A stretch of 64,000 nt of DNA, taken from NCBI GenBank assembly GCA_004193285.1, contig SECP01000006.1, positions 149,372-213,371 of the forward strand, in the 5' to 3' direction. Positions 36,567 to 45,783 of this stretch are shown piece after piece. Positions within the stretch are counted from its first letter, which is position 1, and each line of letters opens with the position of its first letter. Position numbers and translations under genes: made by a program. Under the pieces are notes generated by a model. It had not been told where the DNA came from. It saw only the letters and a list, made by a program, of their open reading frames with translations, and searched no databases. This stretch comes from Myxococcales bacterium (GTDB lineage: Bacteria; Myxococcota_A; Polyangia; Polyangiales; Polyangiaceae).

Positions 36567-37592
36567 TCAGTACGTGCCGACGAGCCGCAAGCCGCCGGGC
36601 GCGACGCTCAAGCCGATGCGCGCGCTGTCCTTGGACGTGTCGCGGCTCGGCGCTTTGAGCGTGAGGTAAAGGGAGATACCGCCGGTCACGACGGCCGCCG
36701 CCGCCAGCGCGTCACTGGTGATCAGCAGCATCTTGGCTTTGTTCGCGTCCGACTTCAGCGAGGAGGCGGTCACGTCCTTTTGGCCGCGCGCGTCTTCCAA
36801 GTCGTCCGCGGCGCGATTGCCGAGCACCCCAGTGACGATGGCGCCCGCGGCGAGACCGCCGGTCAAGCTCCAACCAATCCACATGGGCGTGGTCGAACGA
36901 TTCGCCACCGGAGGCGCGCTGATGGGAGAAAGGGCGGCGGCGGGCGCGGCGGCAGGTATGGCCTCCAGCTTGACCTCGAGCTCACTCGCGTCGCTGCCAG
37001 CGAGGGTTCGGCGCAGCGTTTGCGAGCGAAACCCGAGCTTGCGCAGCTCGATGTTGTGCTCGCCCGCGTTCATCAGCACGGCTTCCGGCAGCGGCGTCGT
37101 GCCGACGGCCTCACCGTCTACCAGCACGTCCGCTCCTGCTTCGCTGCAGTTGATGCGCAACGTCGCGGTACGGCTCTCGAGCATCTCTAGGTCCGAGTGC
37201 ACGGCTTTTTCGCGCTCCGGCTTGAGCTGGCCCTCGCCTTCCTTCAAGTAGCGCTCGAGCGCCTTGCGGGCGCGCGCGTAGTCCCCGAGCTGAATGCGAA
37301 CCTGCCCGATGTTGTAGAGCACGCGATAGTCCGGAACGAGCTCGTACGTGCGCTCGAACTCGATCACGGCCAAGCGGTAGTCGCCCTCCGAGTAGAACTT
37401 GAGCCCGCGGTCGTAGCGACGCCCGGCTTCCTCCACCGCGGCCGGTGAAGGCTTGTCCGCCGGTGAGGCGGTGCCGGAAGGGGGAGTGGGCCCCGCGGGC
37501 GTAGCGGGCTCAGCGGCCCACGCCGAAGCCGAAGCCGTGAGAGCCCCGCAGAGCCAGAGACCGAGGTGAAGGCGTCGAAACGTGTGAGTCAT
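36567..37592 (-). CDS. TPR-PEGA protein paired with a Ser/Thr kinase
   Basis: Exported or membrane protein of 341 residues. Signal peptide (to about 27), Pro-rich linker, two to three TPR-like helices (about 60-130), a PEGA-like domain (NCSEAGADVLVDGEAVGTTPLP), then a C-terminal hydrophobic pair of segments (about 235-265 and 290-315). TPR and PEGA domains mediate protein contacts at the envelope. It starts 3 bp after the kinase stop, so they are one operon. The same order, kinase then TPR/PEGA protein, recurs at 60.6-63.1 kb. Confidence 0.85.
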   Translation of the reverse strand: MTHTFRRLHLGLWLCGALTASASAWAAEPATPAGPTPPSGTASPADKPSPAAVEEAGRRYDRGLKFYSEGDYRLAVIEFERTYELVPDYRVLYNIGQVRIQLGDYARARKALERYLKEGEGQLKPEREKAVHSDLEMLESRTATLRINCSEAGADVLVDGEAVGTTPLPEAVLMNAGEHNIELRKLGFRSQTLRRTLAGSDASELEVKLEAIPAAAPAAALSPISAPPVANRSTTPMWIGWSLTGGLAAGAIVTGVLGNRAADDLEDARGQKDVTASSLKSDANKAKMLLITSDALAAAAVVTGGISLYLTLKAPSRDTSKDSARIGLSVAPGGLRLVGTY

Positions 37593-37595
37593 GGC

Positions 37596-39101
37596 TTACT
37601 TGGCAAACGGGTTGTCGGAGTCGAGCGAGCGCGGCGCTTTTTCGATCACGGCCGGTAGCTCGCCGGGTGCGCGCACAGGAGTGGTCGGTGCCTGGGGGGC
37701 GGCAACGCCCGTAGCCGGCTGGCCCGTCACCACGCGGCCGCCAGGGCCGCGCGTTGGGCGAACCTTGCCGTTGGGAGCCGAGTGAGCGACGCCTTCCGGC
37801 TCTTTTTGAGCTGCGGGCTCGGCGCTGAGCAGCGGGGCAGCTGCAGGTACTGCGGGCGGCGGTGAAGCAATGGCGGCGGGGATGGGAGGCGAAGAAGCCA
37901 CCGGCTGCTCCTGAACCGCTGCCGCGCGCTCGCTCCGACCAAAGCCGAACCAGAGCGCAGCGCCCGCGGCCGCGAGCAGCGAGACCGCCACGAGAAGAGG
38001 AGTCGCGCTCCGCTTGCCCGCGTGCTCGGCGCCGGTGGTTTGAGTCGACATGCCGAGCTGCGTCGGCGCCGAAGAAACGTGGCCGGTTTCCTCTTCGAGC
38101 AGCTCACCCGAATCCAGACGAACGACCGTGTCTTCTAGCGCGAGCTTGCGCTCTTTGATGCGCTCACCCAGCGTGTCGCGGATGAGCTGAGCGACGTTCG
38201 CTTCCGTGACGATGGTTCGCGTCGCCCCCAACCAGGACTCGAGCGCGTAGCCGAGCTCCTCCGCGGTCTGATAGCGATCGCCTGGCTCGCGCGCGAGAGC
38301 CTTGAGCACGACTTGCTCGAGCCCCGCGGGGTAGTTCGGGTCCAGCTCGGAGGGCTTCGTGAGCGGTTGCTCGAGGAGTGAATAAAGCGTTGCGAGCGCG
38401 TCGTTCCCGTGGAACGGCCGCTTGCCGAGCGTTGCCTCGTAGAGCACGCAACCGAGCGCGAAGATGTCCGCGCGACGGTCGAACGGTTTGAGCGTCACCT
38501 GCTCCGGCGCCATGTAGCTGAGCTTGCCTTTGAGCTCACCGGTGCGCGTGGCTTCCTGCAGCTGGCCGCGCGCCTTGGCTACGCCGAAGTCAGCGACCTT
38601 CACCTGACCGGACGTCGACAGCAGGATGTTCTGCGGAGAAACGTCGCGGTGAACGACGCCAAGCGGCGCGCCGTGCTCGTCCTTCAGCTCGTGGGCGGCG
38701 TGCAGGCCCGCGCAGACCGCGGCGATGATGCGCGCGGCCAAGGAGGGCGCGATCCGCTCGCCCTCCGCGCCGTCCAGCACCTCACGCAGTGAACCGGCGT
38801 CCGACCAGTCCATCACGAGGTACACGACGCTGCCCTCGGTCTCCACCGCGTGAATGACGCACACGTTGGGGTGGCGCAGGCTCGAGGCGATGTGCGCCTC
38901 GTCTACCAGCGCCGTCCAAAACTTCTGATTCGAGGAGTACTCCGCGAGCGCGGTCTTGATCGCGACGTAGCGCGCGAACGCGCCCGTCTCCCGTTCGCGC
39001 GCCACCCAGACGCGCCCCATGCCGCCTTCACCGATGGGTATGAGCAGCTGATAGCCACCGAGCGTATCGCCCGCTTTGAGTGTGGTGCTTCCGGTAGGCA
39101 T
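37596..39101 (-). CDS. membrane Ser/Thr protein kinase with HRDxSPQN catalytic loop
   Basis: Protein of 501 residues from the ATG at 39101 (a GTG at 39254 would add a non-conserved leader). Kinase domain about 16-290: glycine loop GEGGMG (24-29), Lys49 in VAIKTA, HRDVSPQN with Asp153, DFG with Asp171. The usual Lys of HRDxKPxN is Ser here, a variant seen in myxobacterial kinases. A transmembrane helix lies at about 366-388, followed by a Pro/Ala-rich tail that ends in SDNPFAK. It is coupled to the TPR-PEGA gene downstream, so phosphorylation may control an envelope complex. Confidence 0.9.
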   Translation of the reverse strand: MPTGSTTLKAGDTLGGYQLLIPIGEGGMGRVWVARERETGAFARYVAIKTALAEYSSNQKFWTALVDEAHIASSLRHPNVCVIHAVETEGSVVYLVMDWSDAGSLREVLDGAEGERIAPSLAARIIAAVCAGLHAAHELKDEHGAPLGVVHRDVSPQNILLSTSGQVKVADFGVAKARGQLQEATRTGELKGKLSYMAPEQVTLKPFDRRADIFALGCVLYEATLGKRPFHGNDALATLYSLLEQPLTKPSELDPNYPAGLEQVVLKALAREPGDRYQTAEELGYALESWLGATRTIVTEANVAQLIRDTLGERIKERKLALEDTVVRLDSGELLEEETGHVSSAPTQLGMSTQTTGAEHAGKRSATPLLVAVSLLAAAGAALWFGFGRSERAAAVQEQPVASSPPIPAAIASPPPAVPAAAPLLSAEPAAQKEPEGVAHSAPNGKVRPTRGPGGRVVTGQPATGVAAPQAPTTPVRAPGELPAVIEKAPRSLDSDNPFAK

Positions 39102-39269
39102 GGGTAATGAGCGAGGCAGGACCTCCAGCGACCCTCGGTCCTTCAGACTACTTTGAATCGAGGTCGCTGGTCCGGCGTTTTTTTCTTCGATTTTCGGTAA
39201 GGGTCCTACCTCGCTACATCGGGGTCTAAAGTGGGCTGCGCTCTGCTCGTGCACGGGTGGCCGCTCTAC

Positions 39270-40694
39270 TTATTGAAAGCAGGCTTCGTAGGCTGCCGTT
39301 TCGTCCACACAAGACGGCGGGCTGCTGAAGTTGCAGAGGTCCTCCGTGGGCAGCGCGGCCATGCAGCGATTCAGAGCGACCCACGGCGCCAAGCACTGCG
39401 GCAGCTCCTGCTGGAAGAAGCCGATGTTGGAGGTGCAGTCGGTCATGCAGTCGCCGAAATCGAAGCCGCAGCCGTCGAAGCCCTTGCACAGCTGTGCGCA
39501 GGATGCGTCCGGCGCCGCCTGATCGCAGCGAGGCGAGCGCGAGGTGGCGACCGCGTGCTTTTCGCGTTCGTGGCAGCCGTCTCCGCCCGAGCGCAGCTCC
39601 CACTCCAGCTTGTCCTTACGGCCGAACTCCACGAAGAAGTCCCAGGGGTGAGAGCCCGGGAGGAAGCTCGCCGGCCGCACGCCCAGCGTGTCCTCGCGCA
39701 GCTTGTTGTCGCGACCGAGCGGAATTTCCACCGACACGACGTTCGGGTTCTCGTAGCCGAAGAAGGCGGTGTACGAGCCGTCCGCACCTTGGTCCACGCA
39801 GCGGAGCTTGGGCGCGATCGCCAGCTCGCCACCCTTCTCGATGGACTCGTCGAACCAGCGCAGGAACGGCTCGACGCGCGTCGCCATCGAGTAACCCTCG
39901 CACGAGAGGCCGGTGAAGAAGTTGATGGCCGCAACTTGCTGCTCGTTGCCACGCTTAGCGAAGATGGGAGCGCCGGAGTCACCCGCGCAGGTGTTGGACT
40001 CGGGCGCGCGACCGCCGAACTTGGCGAGGCGAGCGCGGATGGCCGGCACGAACAGGCCGTTGTTGGGGTCGGCAGGCACGAAGTCGCGCACCGTGGGCGA
40101 CCCGAGGAAGGGAATTTTGGCGGTGCGCTGGATTCCAACGCCCTCGAATTGGCTCAGGTCAGGCGTGAGCGCCTTGGATGCGCCCCACCCGCTCACGGTC
40201 AGCTGGTCGTTCAAATCGCCGTTGTTGAGCGGCGAGCGCATGAGCTTCGCCGGCTTGAACGGCAGCTCTCGAGGGAGGTAAACGGCGGCCAAGTCCGGAT
40301 AGTGGAGGTCGGCGTCGTAATCAGGGTGCTGAACCCAGGTCGTCGCCACCGTCCACGGCTGGCTCGGGTCGTCCTCGTTGTAGAACTGGTCTTGGTCGGC
40401 GGTTACATCGGCGCCGTAGTAGACAATCGTGCGCTCGACGATGTCCGCCAAGCAGTGCGCAGCGGTGATGACCACGCGCGGCGCGACCGCGACGCCGGAG
40501 CAGTAACGCCGGCCGCCCAAGCTGGTGAGGCCGACGACCGCCACCGCGGCGTCCGGTCCTCCTACCTTGTCTGCACGAACGATCTCGTTCGCGCTCTCCC
40601 CCACGCTCTCTTGCGCGAGATCAGCCGGGTCTGCGCTTGCACACCCCACAGCACAGCCCACTACAGACAAGGCCACGCCGAATCGCTTCATCAT
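39270..40694 (-). CDS. trypsin-like serine protease lipoprotein with Cys-rich C-terminus
   Basis: Protein of 474 residues starting at the ATG pair 40694/40691. Signal peptide with a Cys lipobox (VGCA), then a trypsin-like domain with the triad His in TAAHC, Asp in HYPDLAAV and Ser in CAGDSGAP. The C-terminal ~140 residues hold a Cys-rich module (CDQAAPDASCAQLC...) unlike the MYXO-CTERM. It belongs to the chymotrypsin clan often exported in myxobacteria for predation. No inhibitor or pro-domain is obvious beyond the linker. Confidence 0.85.
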   Translation of the reverse strand: MMKRFGVALSVVGCAVGCASADPADLAQESVGESANEIVRADKVGGPDAAVAVVGLTSLGGRRYCSGVAVAPRVVITAAHCLADIVERTIVYYGADVTADQDQFYNEDDPSQPWTVATTWVQHPDYDADLHYPDLAAVYLPRELPFKPAKLMRSPLNNGDLNDQLTVSGWGASKALTPDLSQFEGVGIQRTAKIPFLGSPTVRDFVPADPNNGLFVPAIRARLAKFGGRAPESNTCAGDSGAPIFAKRGNEQQVAAINFFTGLSCEGYSMATRVEPFLRWFDESIEKGGELAIAPKLRCVDQGADGSYTAFFGYENPNVVSVEIPLGRDNKLREDTLGVRPASFLPGSHPWDFFVEFGRKDKLEWELRSGGDGCHEREKHAVATSRSPRCDQAAPDASCAQLCKGFDGCGFDFGDCMTDCTSNIGFFQQELPQCLAPWVALNRCMAALPTEDLCNFSSPPSCVDETAAYEACFQ

Positions 40695-40782
40695 TTGTTT
40701 TGGTCCGTCCTTTGCGGCGGGCGCCTTGCACAATGCTCCTCGGCGACGCCACGGACAGATGACTAAGCACGGCGTGTGCCAG

Positions 40783-42282
40783 TCAACGATGCTGAATGTA
40801 GGCAAAAAGAGCTACAACCAGCACAACCAACAGCAGGACCCACGGCCAGCGCCGCTTGCGAAACTGCGGCATCACGATGCTCACGGATCCGCTCGACTCC
40901 GCGCCCCCGGGAGACGAGAGCTCACCGCGCCCGGAACGTGAGACTTCGCGCCCGGAACGTGAGACTTCGCGCCCGGAACGCGAGACTTCGCGCCCGGAAC
41001 GCGAGACTTCGCCAGATCGCGAGACTTCACCGCGTCCGGGGCGTGAGGTTTCGCGGCCTGGACGAGACACGCGGGGCGCCGGCGCGGCGGTGGGGCTCGA
41101 CCTCGCGAGCTGCGCCGTCGGTGTTTGCGTGAGCTCCAGCTCCGGCAGCAGCCGAAAGGCGAGCTCCTCCGGTACGACGCGGGCGGTGGTGAGCAGCGCG
41201 TCGATTACCTTGCGTTTTTCCGGCGAAAGGCGCTCGGCGACCAGGGCCGCAACCTGCGCGTGCGTGACCGGTGTCGGCAGCGTTTGCAGCCAACCTTCGA
41301 GCGCAATGCGCATCTCTTCCGCGGTTTGGAAGCGCTCGTCCGGCGAAGACGCTAGCGCTCGACGAATGATCTGTTCGAGGCCAGCCGGGTAGTCTTCGCG
41401 CACTTCGCTAGGCAGCGCGTACTTACCCTGCACGATGCGCCCCAGCGCGGTCGCGCCGCCACCGAAGGGCCGCTGTCCGGTGGTAGCCACGTAAAGCAGA
41501 CACCCCAGGGAGTAGATGTCTGCTCGGCGATCCACCGTGCCGCCGCGGATCTGCTCGGGAGCTATATAAGCGAACTTTCCCTTGATTTCGCCGGTTTGGG
41601 TGCGCGCGTGCAATTGATGGCGCGCCTTGGCGATGCCAAAATCACTGACCTTGGCGTGGCCGTGCAGATCCACGAGGATGTTCTGCGGAGAGATGTCTCG
41701 ATGCACGATGCCGAGGGGTAGCCCGTCCTTGCCCAGGGCTTCGTGCGCGGCGTGCAGGCCGGCGCAGGCATCCGCAATCACGCGCGCTGCAATCGCGTCC
41801 GGCAAGGCCTGACGAGCGCCTTGCACGAGGCCGTTCATCGTGTCCCCGGGCACCCATTCGAGCACCATGAACAGCAGGTCCTGGTGCTTGCCGAGCTCGT
41901 GGATCTCACAAACGTTGGGATGGCGAATGGCGGCAGCCACCATGGCCTCGTCGATGAACATGCGCGCGTACTGCTCATCTGCCGCAAATTTGGGCAAAAC
42001 GAGCTTGATCACGACCGTGCGCGAGAGGCCGCCCTTCTCCGGCTTGGCCGCCCAAACTTGCGCCATGCCTCCCTCCGCGAGCGGCATGAGCAGCCGGTAC
42101 CGGCCCACGATTTGCTGTGGCCGGGCGAGCGCGGTGGGCGCACCATCCGCAGCCTCATCCGTGAGATCGACGATCGGTTTCGCCAGGGATTTGCCCGCGT
42201 TTTGCTGCTCCGCGGGGGCGGCTCCGTCTTTCGCCGGACGCACGGTGGTGAGCGCGTCCCCTCGATACCTTTCGGCAACCAT
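40783..42282 (-). CDS. membrane Ser/Thr kinase with an SRSGREV repeat stalk
   Basis: Protein of 499 residues. Kinase domain about 60-330 with EGGMAQ loop, Lys93, HRDISPQN with Asp196, and DFG with Asp214; all key residues present, again with Ser in place of the catalytic-loop Lys. After the domain comes a Ser/Arg repeat stretch (about 425-470; SRSGREV units) encoded by a 21-bp tandem repeat, and a C-terminal transmembrane helix (about 478-497) with only three residues after it. It is a tail-anchored kinase, unlike its neighbours with periplasmic tails. Confidence 0.9.
   Translation of the reverse strand: MVAERYRGDALTTVRPAKDGAAPAEQQNAGKSLAKPIVDLTDEAADGAPTALARPQQIVGRYRLLMPLAEGGMAQVWAAKPEKGGLSRTVVIKLVLPKFAADEQYARMFIDEAMVAAAIRHPNVCEIHELGKHQDLLFMVLEWVPGDTMNGLVQGARQALPDAIAARVIADACAGLHAAHEALGKDGLPLGIVHRDISPQNILVDLHGHAKVSDFGIAKARHQLHARTQTGEIKGKFAYIAPEQIRGGTVDRRADIYSLGCLLYVATTGQRPFGGGATALGRIVQGKYALPSEVREDYPAGLEQIIRRALASSPDERFQTAEEMRIALEGWLQTLPTPVTHAQVAALVAERLSPEKRKVIDALLTTARVVPEELAFRLLPELELTQTPTAQLARSSPTAAPAPRVSRPGRETSRPGRGEVSRSGEVSRSGREVSRSGREVSRSGREVSRSGRGELSSPGGAESSGSVSIVMPQFRKRRWPWVLLLVVLVVALFAYIQHR
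40919..41060. repeat. 21-bp tandem repeat inside the kinase gene
   Basis: On the + strand, copies of a 21-bp unit beginning GAGACTTCGCGCCCGGAAC start at 40940, 40961, 40982 and 41003, followed by a shortened copy at 41021 and a degenerate one at about 41045. Being in multiples of three, the units keep the frame and encode seven-residue SRSGREV-type repeats. Copy number is likely to vary between strains. Confidence 0.85.
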
Positions 42283-42554
42283 CCTTACCTTAAAGAGTAC
42301 TGCGGAGTTAGTGGGAGTCGCTACTGATCGTTAGGAGGCAATTTGTGGCAAAATCAGCCGAATAATAGCGCTATCAGGGGTAGAAGTGCTGGCGTCTACT
42401 CCGGAGTATTACCCCACCCTACCATAAATAGGCGATGCACTTCACGTGAGCTTTGCACGATCCGTGTAGAGTCTGCACAATCGGTGACCTTGAAGTGCAA
42501 GGCGCGGGAGCAGCCAGCGCTCGCCCGCGAGGTTTCTGTTCGAAAGTCAGCTCA
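42283..42554. promoter_or_regulatory. divergent intergenic region with two GATTGTGCA-type repeats
   Basis: AT-richer region of 272 bp between the kinase start and the FHA-sigma54 gene. It holds two direct 13-bp repeats, 42452-42464 and 42472-42484, whose minus-strand forms read CGGATCGTGCAAA and CCGATTGTGCAGA and which are exactly 20 bp apart. That spacing is two helical turns and is typical of tandem regulator sites. Similar sites occur at 52.3 kb and 55.07 kb. No sigma54 -24/-12 pair was found. Confidence 0.5.
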
Positions 42555-43994
42555 TTGAAGACAGAACGAGCGTCAGCGTCGGTTTCGGGCTTCGAGCTCA
42601 CCGTCTACACGCGCAAGCAATCACAGGCGTTCAAGCTGCACCACGGGCTCGTGACCGTGGGCCGCGCGACTGGGAATGACATCAGCATCGACGACTCGTC
42701 GGTCTCTCGGTTCCACCTCCGGCTCCACGTGTCGGAGCGCCACGTGGAAGCGGAAGATCTCGGGAGCGCCAACGGCTCGAGTGTGCTGCGCGACGCCGAT
42801 GCAGGTGCGGAGGAGACGAGCGCGGAGACGCAGCAACGCCTGGCACCGAACGTGCCTATGCGTTTGGAGCCGGGTGACGTGCTCCGCGTCGGCGGCGTTC
42901 CCATGGTCCTGTCCGCACGCAGGCCCTCCACGCTAGGGACCATCAAGCTGGTTTCCTCCCACAAAGGCGGCCCAATCCTGCTCGATCCGGAGATGAAGCG
43001 CGCCTACGACTTGGCCGCGCGCACCGCCGCCAGCGACATCGCCGTGCTCATCCTCGGCGAGACCGGCGTGGGCAAGGAGGTGATGGCCGAGTCCATCCAT
43101 CGCAAGTCCCACCGCCATTCCGCGCCGTTCTTGAAGCTCAACTGTGCGGCGCTGCCGGAGGCGCTGCTCGAGAGCGAGCTGTTCGGTCACGAGCGCGGTG
43201 CATTCACGGGCGCCCACGCCGCAAAGATCGGCCTGCTGGAATCCACGGACGGCGGTACCGTCTTTTTGGACGAGTTAGGTGAGCTCCCGCTCGGCACCCA
43301 AGCCAAGCTGCTGCGCGTGCTGGAGGAGCGCATCGTGCTGCGCCTGGGCTCCAACAAGCCCCGTGAGATCAACGTGCGCTTCGTCACCGCCACCAATCGC
43401 GACCTGTACAAGGAAGCACGGGCGGGCCGCTTTCGGGAGGACTTGTACTACCGCGTGAGCGGCATGATCTTGCGCATTCCGCCGCTGCGTGAACGCCGCA
43501 GCGAAATCGAGCCGCTTGCTCGCCACTTTCTGCGCGTTTTCTGCGGCAAGACCAACGTCCCCGAGCCAGAGCTGAGCGACGGCGCGAAGCAGGCTCTCAT
43601 CGGTTACTCCTGGCCCGGCAACGTGCGCGAGCTCCGCAACGTGACCGAGCGCGCGGCCCTGCTCGCAGACGGGCACACCATCGGCCGCGAGCACATCCTG
43701 CTCGAGCCGGAGCCGGACACGCCGCCGAAAGAGTCAACGCCCGCCAGCTTCGTCGACGAGCTCGAGCAGGCAACCGGCGTGTTCAACCTCCCCACACCAC
43801 CTCACCTGCCGAACATCGAGCCGCCGCTGCCGACCTCTCCGGACGAGCGCGAGCACGAAAAGCAGCGAGTCATCCGCGCGCTCGACGCGTGCGGCGGCAA
43901 CCAGACGCGCGCGGCTGAGATTTTGCAGGTATCACGCCGCACCTTGATTAACCGTATGATTGAGTTCGGTCTTCCCCGTCCCAGAAAGAACTGA
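42555..43994 (+). CDS. FHA-domain sigma54-dependent transcriptional activator
   Basis: Protein of 479 residues with the start set at TTG 42555 (an earlier TTG at 42453 would add a leader that lacks similarity). The FHA domain (about 12-125; GRATGND 36-42, SRFH, SANGS) binds phosphothreonine peptides. The sigma54 AAA+ domain follows: Walker A GETGVGKE (168-175), the sigma54-contact loop GAFTGA (215-220), Walker B FLDELG and an arginine-rich sensor region. A Fis-type HTH ends it. This is the combination known from kinase-regulated activators. It is coupled to two exported proteins. Confidence 0.92.
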   Translation: MKTERASASVSGFELTVYTRKQSQAFKLHHGLVTVGRATGNDISIDDSSVSRFHLRLHVSERHVEAEDLGSANGSSVLRDADAGAEETSAETQQRLAPNVPMRLEPGDVLRVGGVPMVLSARRPSTLGTIKLVSSHKGGPILLDPEMKRAYDLAARTAASDIAVLILGETGVGKEVMAESIHRKSHRHSAPFLKLNCAALPEALLESELFGHERGAFTGAHAAKIGLLESTDGGTVFLDELGELPLGTQAKLLRVLEERIVLRLGSNKPREINVRFVTATNRDLYKEARAGRFREDLYYRVSGMILRIPPLRERRSEIEPLARHFLRVFCGKTNVPEPELSDGAKQALIGYSWPGNVRELRNVTERAALLADGHTIGREHILLEPEPDTPPKESTPASFVDELEQATGVFNLPTPPHLPNIEPPLPTSPDEREHEKQRVIRALDACGGNQTRAAEILQVSRRTLINRMIEFGLPRPRKN

Positions 43995-43995
43995 G

Positions 43996-45783
43996 ATGAG
44001 CCCTGGCTCCGTTCGCTCGCTCTTAATCCTTTGCAGCTCTGTCTGCCTCGCCCTGTTCGGCTGCTCCATCGTCCGCGATCTCAGCGTGGACCAATGCAAA
44101 ACGGATGGGGATTGCCGCAAATTCGGCGACTACTCCTGCAGTGAAGAAAACGTGTGCGTCGCCAACATGACGAACACCTCCGGCGCCAGCAGCGGCGGCA
44201 CGAAGGCGGACGGCGGCACCGAATCCAGCGGCGGCACCGCGGGCGCCCCCGTCATGGCGGAGTGCACGAAGAACAAGGACTGCATCGACGCGCACGACGG
44301 CGAGCCCTACATCTGCCGCGACGAAGCCTGCGTCCCCCTCACCGACGCCGACAACTGCCCCTACGTGGTCGCCGGTACGGAGGAGAACCCGACCGAGTAC
44401 CTCACGAAGCCGGGCAAGCCGATCATCTTCGGCGCTTACGTGCCGATCGACGCGGCGAATCCGGAGGGCCACCCGTACACGCTCATCTACAAGTTTGCCC
44501 TCAAGGAATTCATGCAGGCCACGCTCGGTGGCGTGAACGGTCGACCTTTCGTGATGGTGCTGTGCCAATCCACCGAACCGGATCTCGAGGCGAGCGTCGG
44601 GCATCTCGTCGACACGGTCGGCGTGCCAGCGATCCTAGCCTCGCTGCCGTCCGCCGATCTCGCCACTGTGCTCAACCTCGTTAAAGATCGGCCGAAACCG
44701 GTGTTTCTGCTCGGTCCGTTCGAGGCGGACAGCTCCCTCATCTCGCTCGACGAGGGTAACCGGCTTTGGCACATGCTCGGACCGGTGACGGATCTGGTGC
44801 CTACGTACGCGCCGCTGTTCGAGCTCGCGGAGAGCTACGTGCACCGCGTCATCAAGAAGGACGACCCGGGCACGCCTCTGAAGGTGGCGGTCATCAATAC
44901 GGATCTCACGTATTCCTTGGACCTCGCGGCCGTGCTCCCTGGCAAGGTCTCGATTAACGGTCACCCGCTCAACGCGGACGAAAACGAGGGGTATTACGAG
45001 CGCGTTCAGGTCCCAGTGGTGGGCAAGGACCCGGTGGATACTTCTGACGTCAAGGGTCGCGTCGAGTCCGCCGACATCATCGTTTCGCTCGGCGGCAAAG
45101 AATTCATCGACCCAGTGCTGAAAGAGATTCAGGCGAGCCGGACGACGAACAATTCGCCTTTTTACATCCTTTCTCCCCGTAATACGTTCGATGCAAACCT
45201 CTCGCTACCGAGTTACTACGTCGGTGAGAGCGGGACGATGGGTATGACCTTCGTCGACAAGGTGATGGCCGGAGTCAACTACGCGTCCGTAGAAGACAGC
45301 AAACTCTACGACAAGTACTTGATGGACATCCAGGTGGAGTACCCAGGCCAGAAAGGCCTTGAAAGCCGCGAGAATTTCTACGACGCGGCATACTTCATGC
45401 TGTACAGCCTCGCCGCGGCTAGTCAGACGTCGACGACGGCCCGTGAGTTCGATGGTGACAACGTCGTCGATGGCATGAGGGCGCTCATCTCCGGTTCGAG
45501 GGACGCTACGGTGGGATTGGGCGAGAACGGTGACATGATCAACTACGTGCTCGGTCTGCTCGACAACGGCGTCAACGTGAGGTTGGAGGGAACCCTCGGC
45601 CCACCGAACTTCGATGCACGCACCGGCGCGCGCAATTCTCCTGGCAGCGTCTGGTGCGTCAGCAAGCCTGGCCAGACACCGACCGTCAAGTACGACATGC
45701 TGCGTTTGGATCCGGAGATGCCGACCCAGCTGAAGCTGTCGGAAGCGTCGTTCTGCTACCCCAACTTCTTTCCCATCCCATGA
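43996..45783 (+). CDS. periplasmic-binding-protein-like lipoprotein
   Basis: Protein of 595 residues from the ATG at 43996, one base after the activator stop. Signal peptide with LFGC lipobox (Cys23), a Cys-rich spacer with five to six Cys, then a type I periplasmic-binding-like fold (IIFGAYVPID..., VAVINTDLTYSLDL, VLKEIQASRTTNNSPFYIL), as in LivK or receptor-family ligand-binding domains. There is no permease or ATPase for import nearby, so it probably acts as a sensor or ligand-binding surface protein. The ATGA overlap at the 3' end ties it to the protease. Confidence 0.8.
   Translation: MSPGSVRSLLILCSSVCLALFGCSIVRDLSVDQCKTDGDCRKFGDYSCSEENVCVANMTNTSGASSGGTKADGGTESSGGTAGAPVMAECTKNKDCIDAHDGEPYICRDEACVPLTDADNCPYVVAGTEENPTEYLTKPGKPIIFGAYVPIDAANPEGHPYTLIYKFALKEFMQATLGGVNGRPFVMVLCQSTEPDLEASVGHLVDTVGVPAILASLPSADLATVLNLVKDRPKPVFLLGPFEADSSLISLDEGNRLWHMLGPVTDLVPTYAPLFELAESYVHRVIKKDDPGTPLKVAVINTDLTYSLDLAAVLPGKVSINGHPLNADENEGYYERVQVPVVGKDPVDTSDVKGRVESADIIVSLGGKEFIDPVLKEIQASRTTNNSPFYILSPRNTFDANLSLPSYYVGESGTMGMTFVDKVMAGVNYASVEDSKLYDKYLMDIQVEYPGQKGLESRENFYDAAYFMLYSLAAASQTSTTAREFDGDNVVDGMRALISGSRDATVGLGENGDMINYVLGLLDNGVNVRLEGTLGPPNFDARTGARNSPGSVWCVSKPGQTPTVKYDMLRLDPEMPTQLKLSEASFCYPNFFPIP

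Noticed and set aside
42336..42365. TGGCA element near the FHA-sigma54 gene as a sigma54 promoter
   Set aside because: The distance between the GG and the following GC is 10, not the required 12, so the -24/-12 pattern does not fit.
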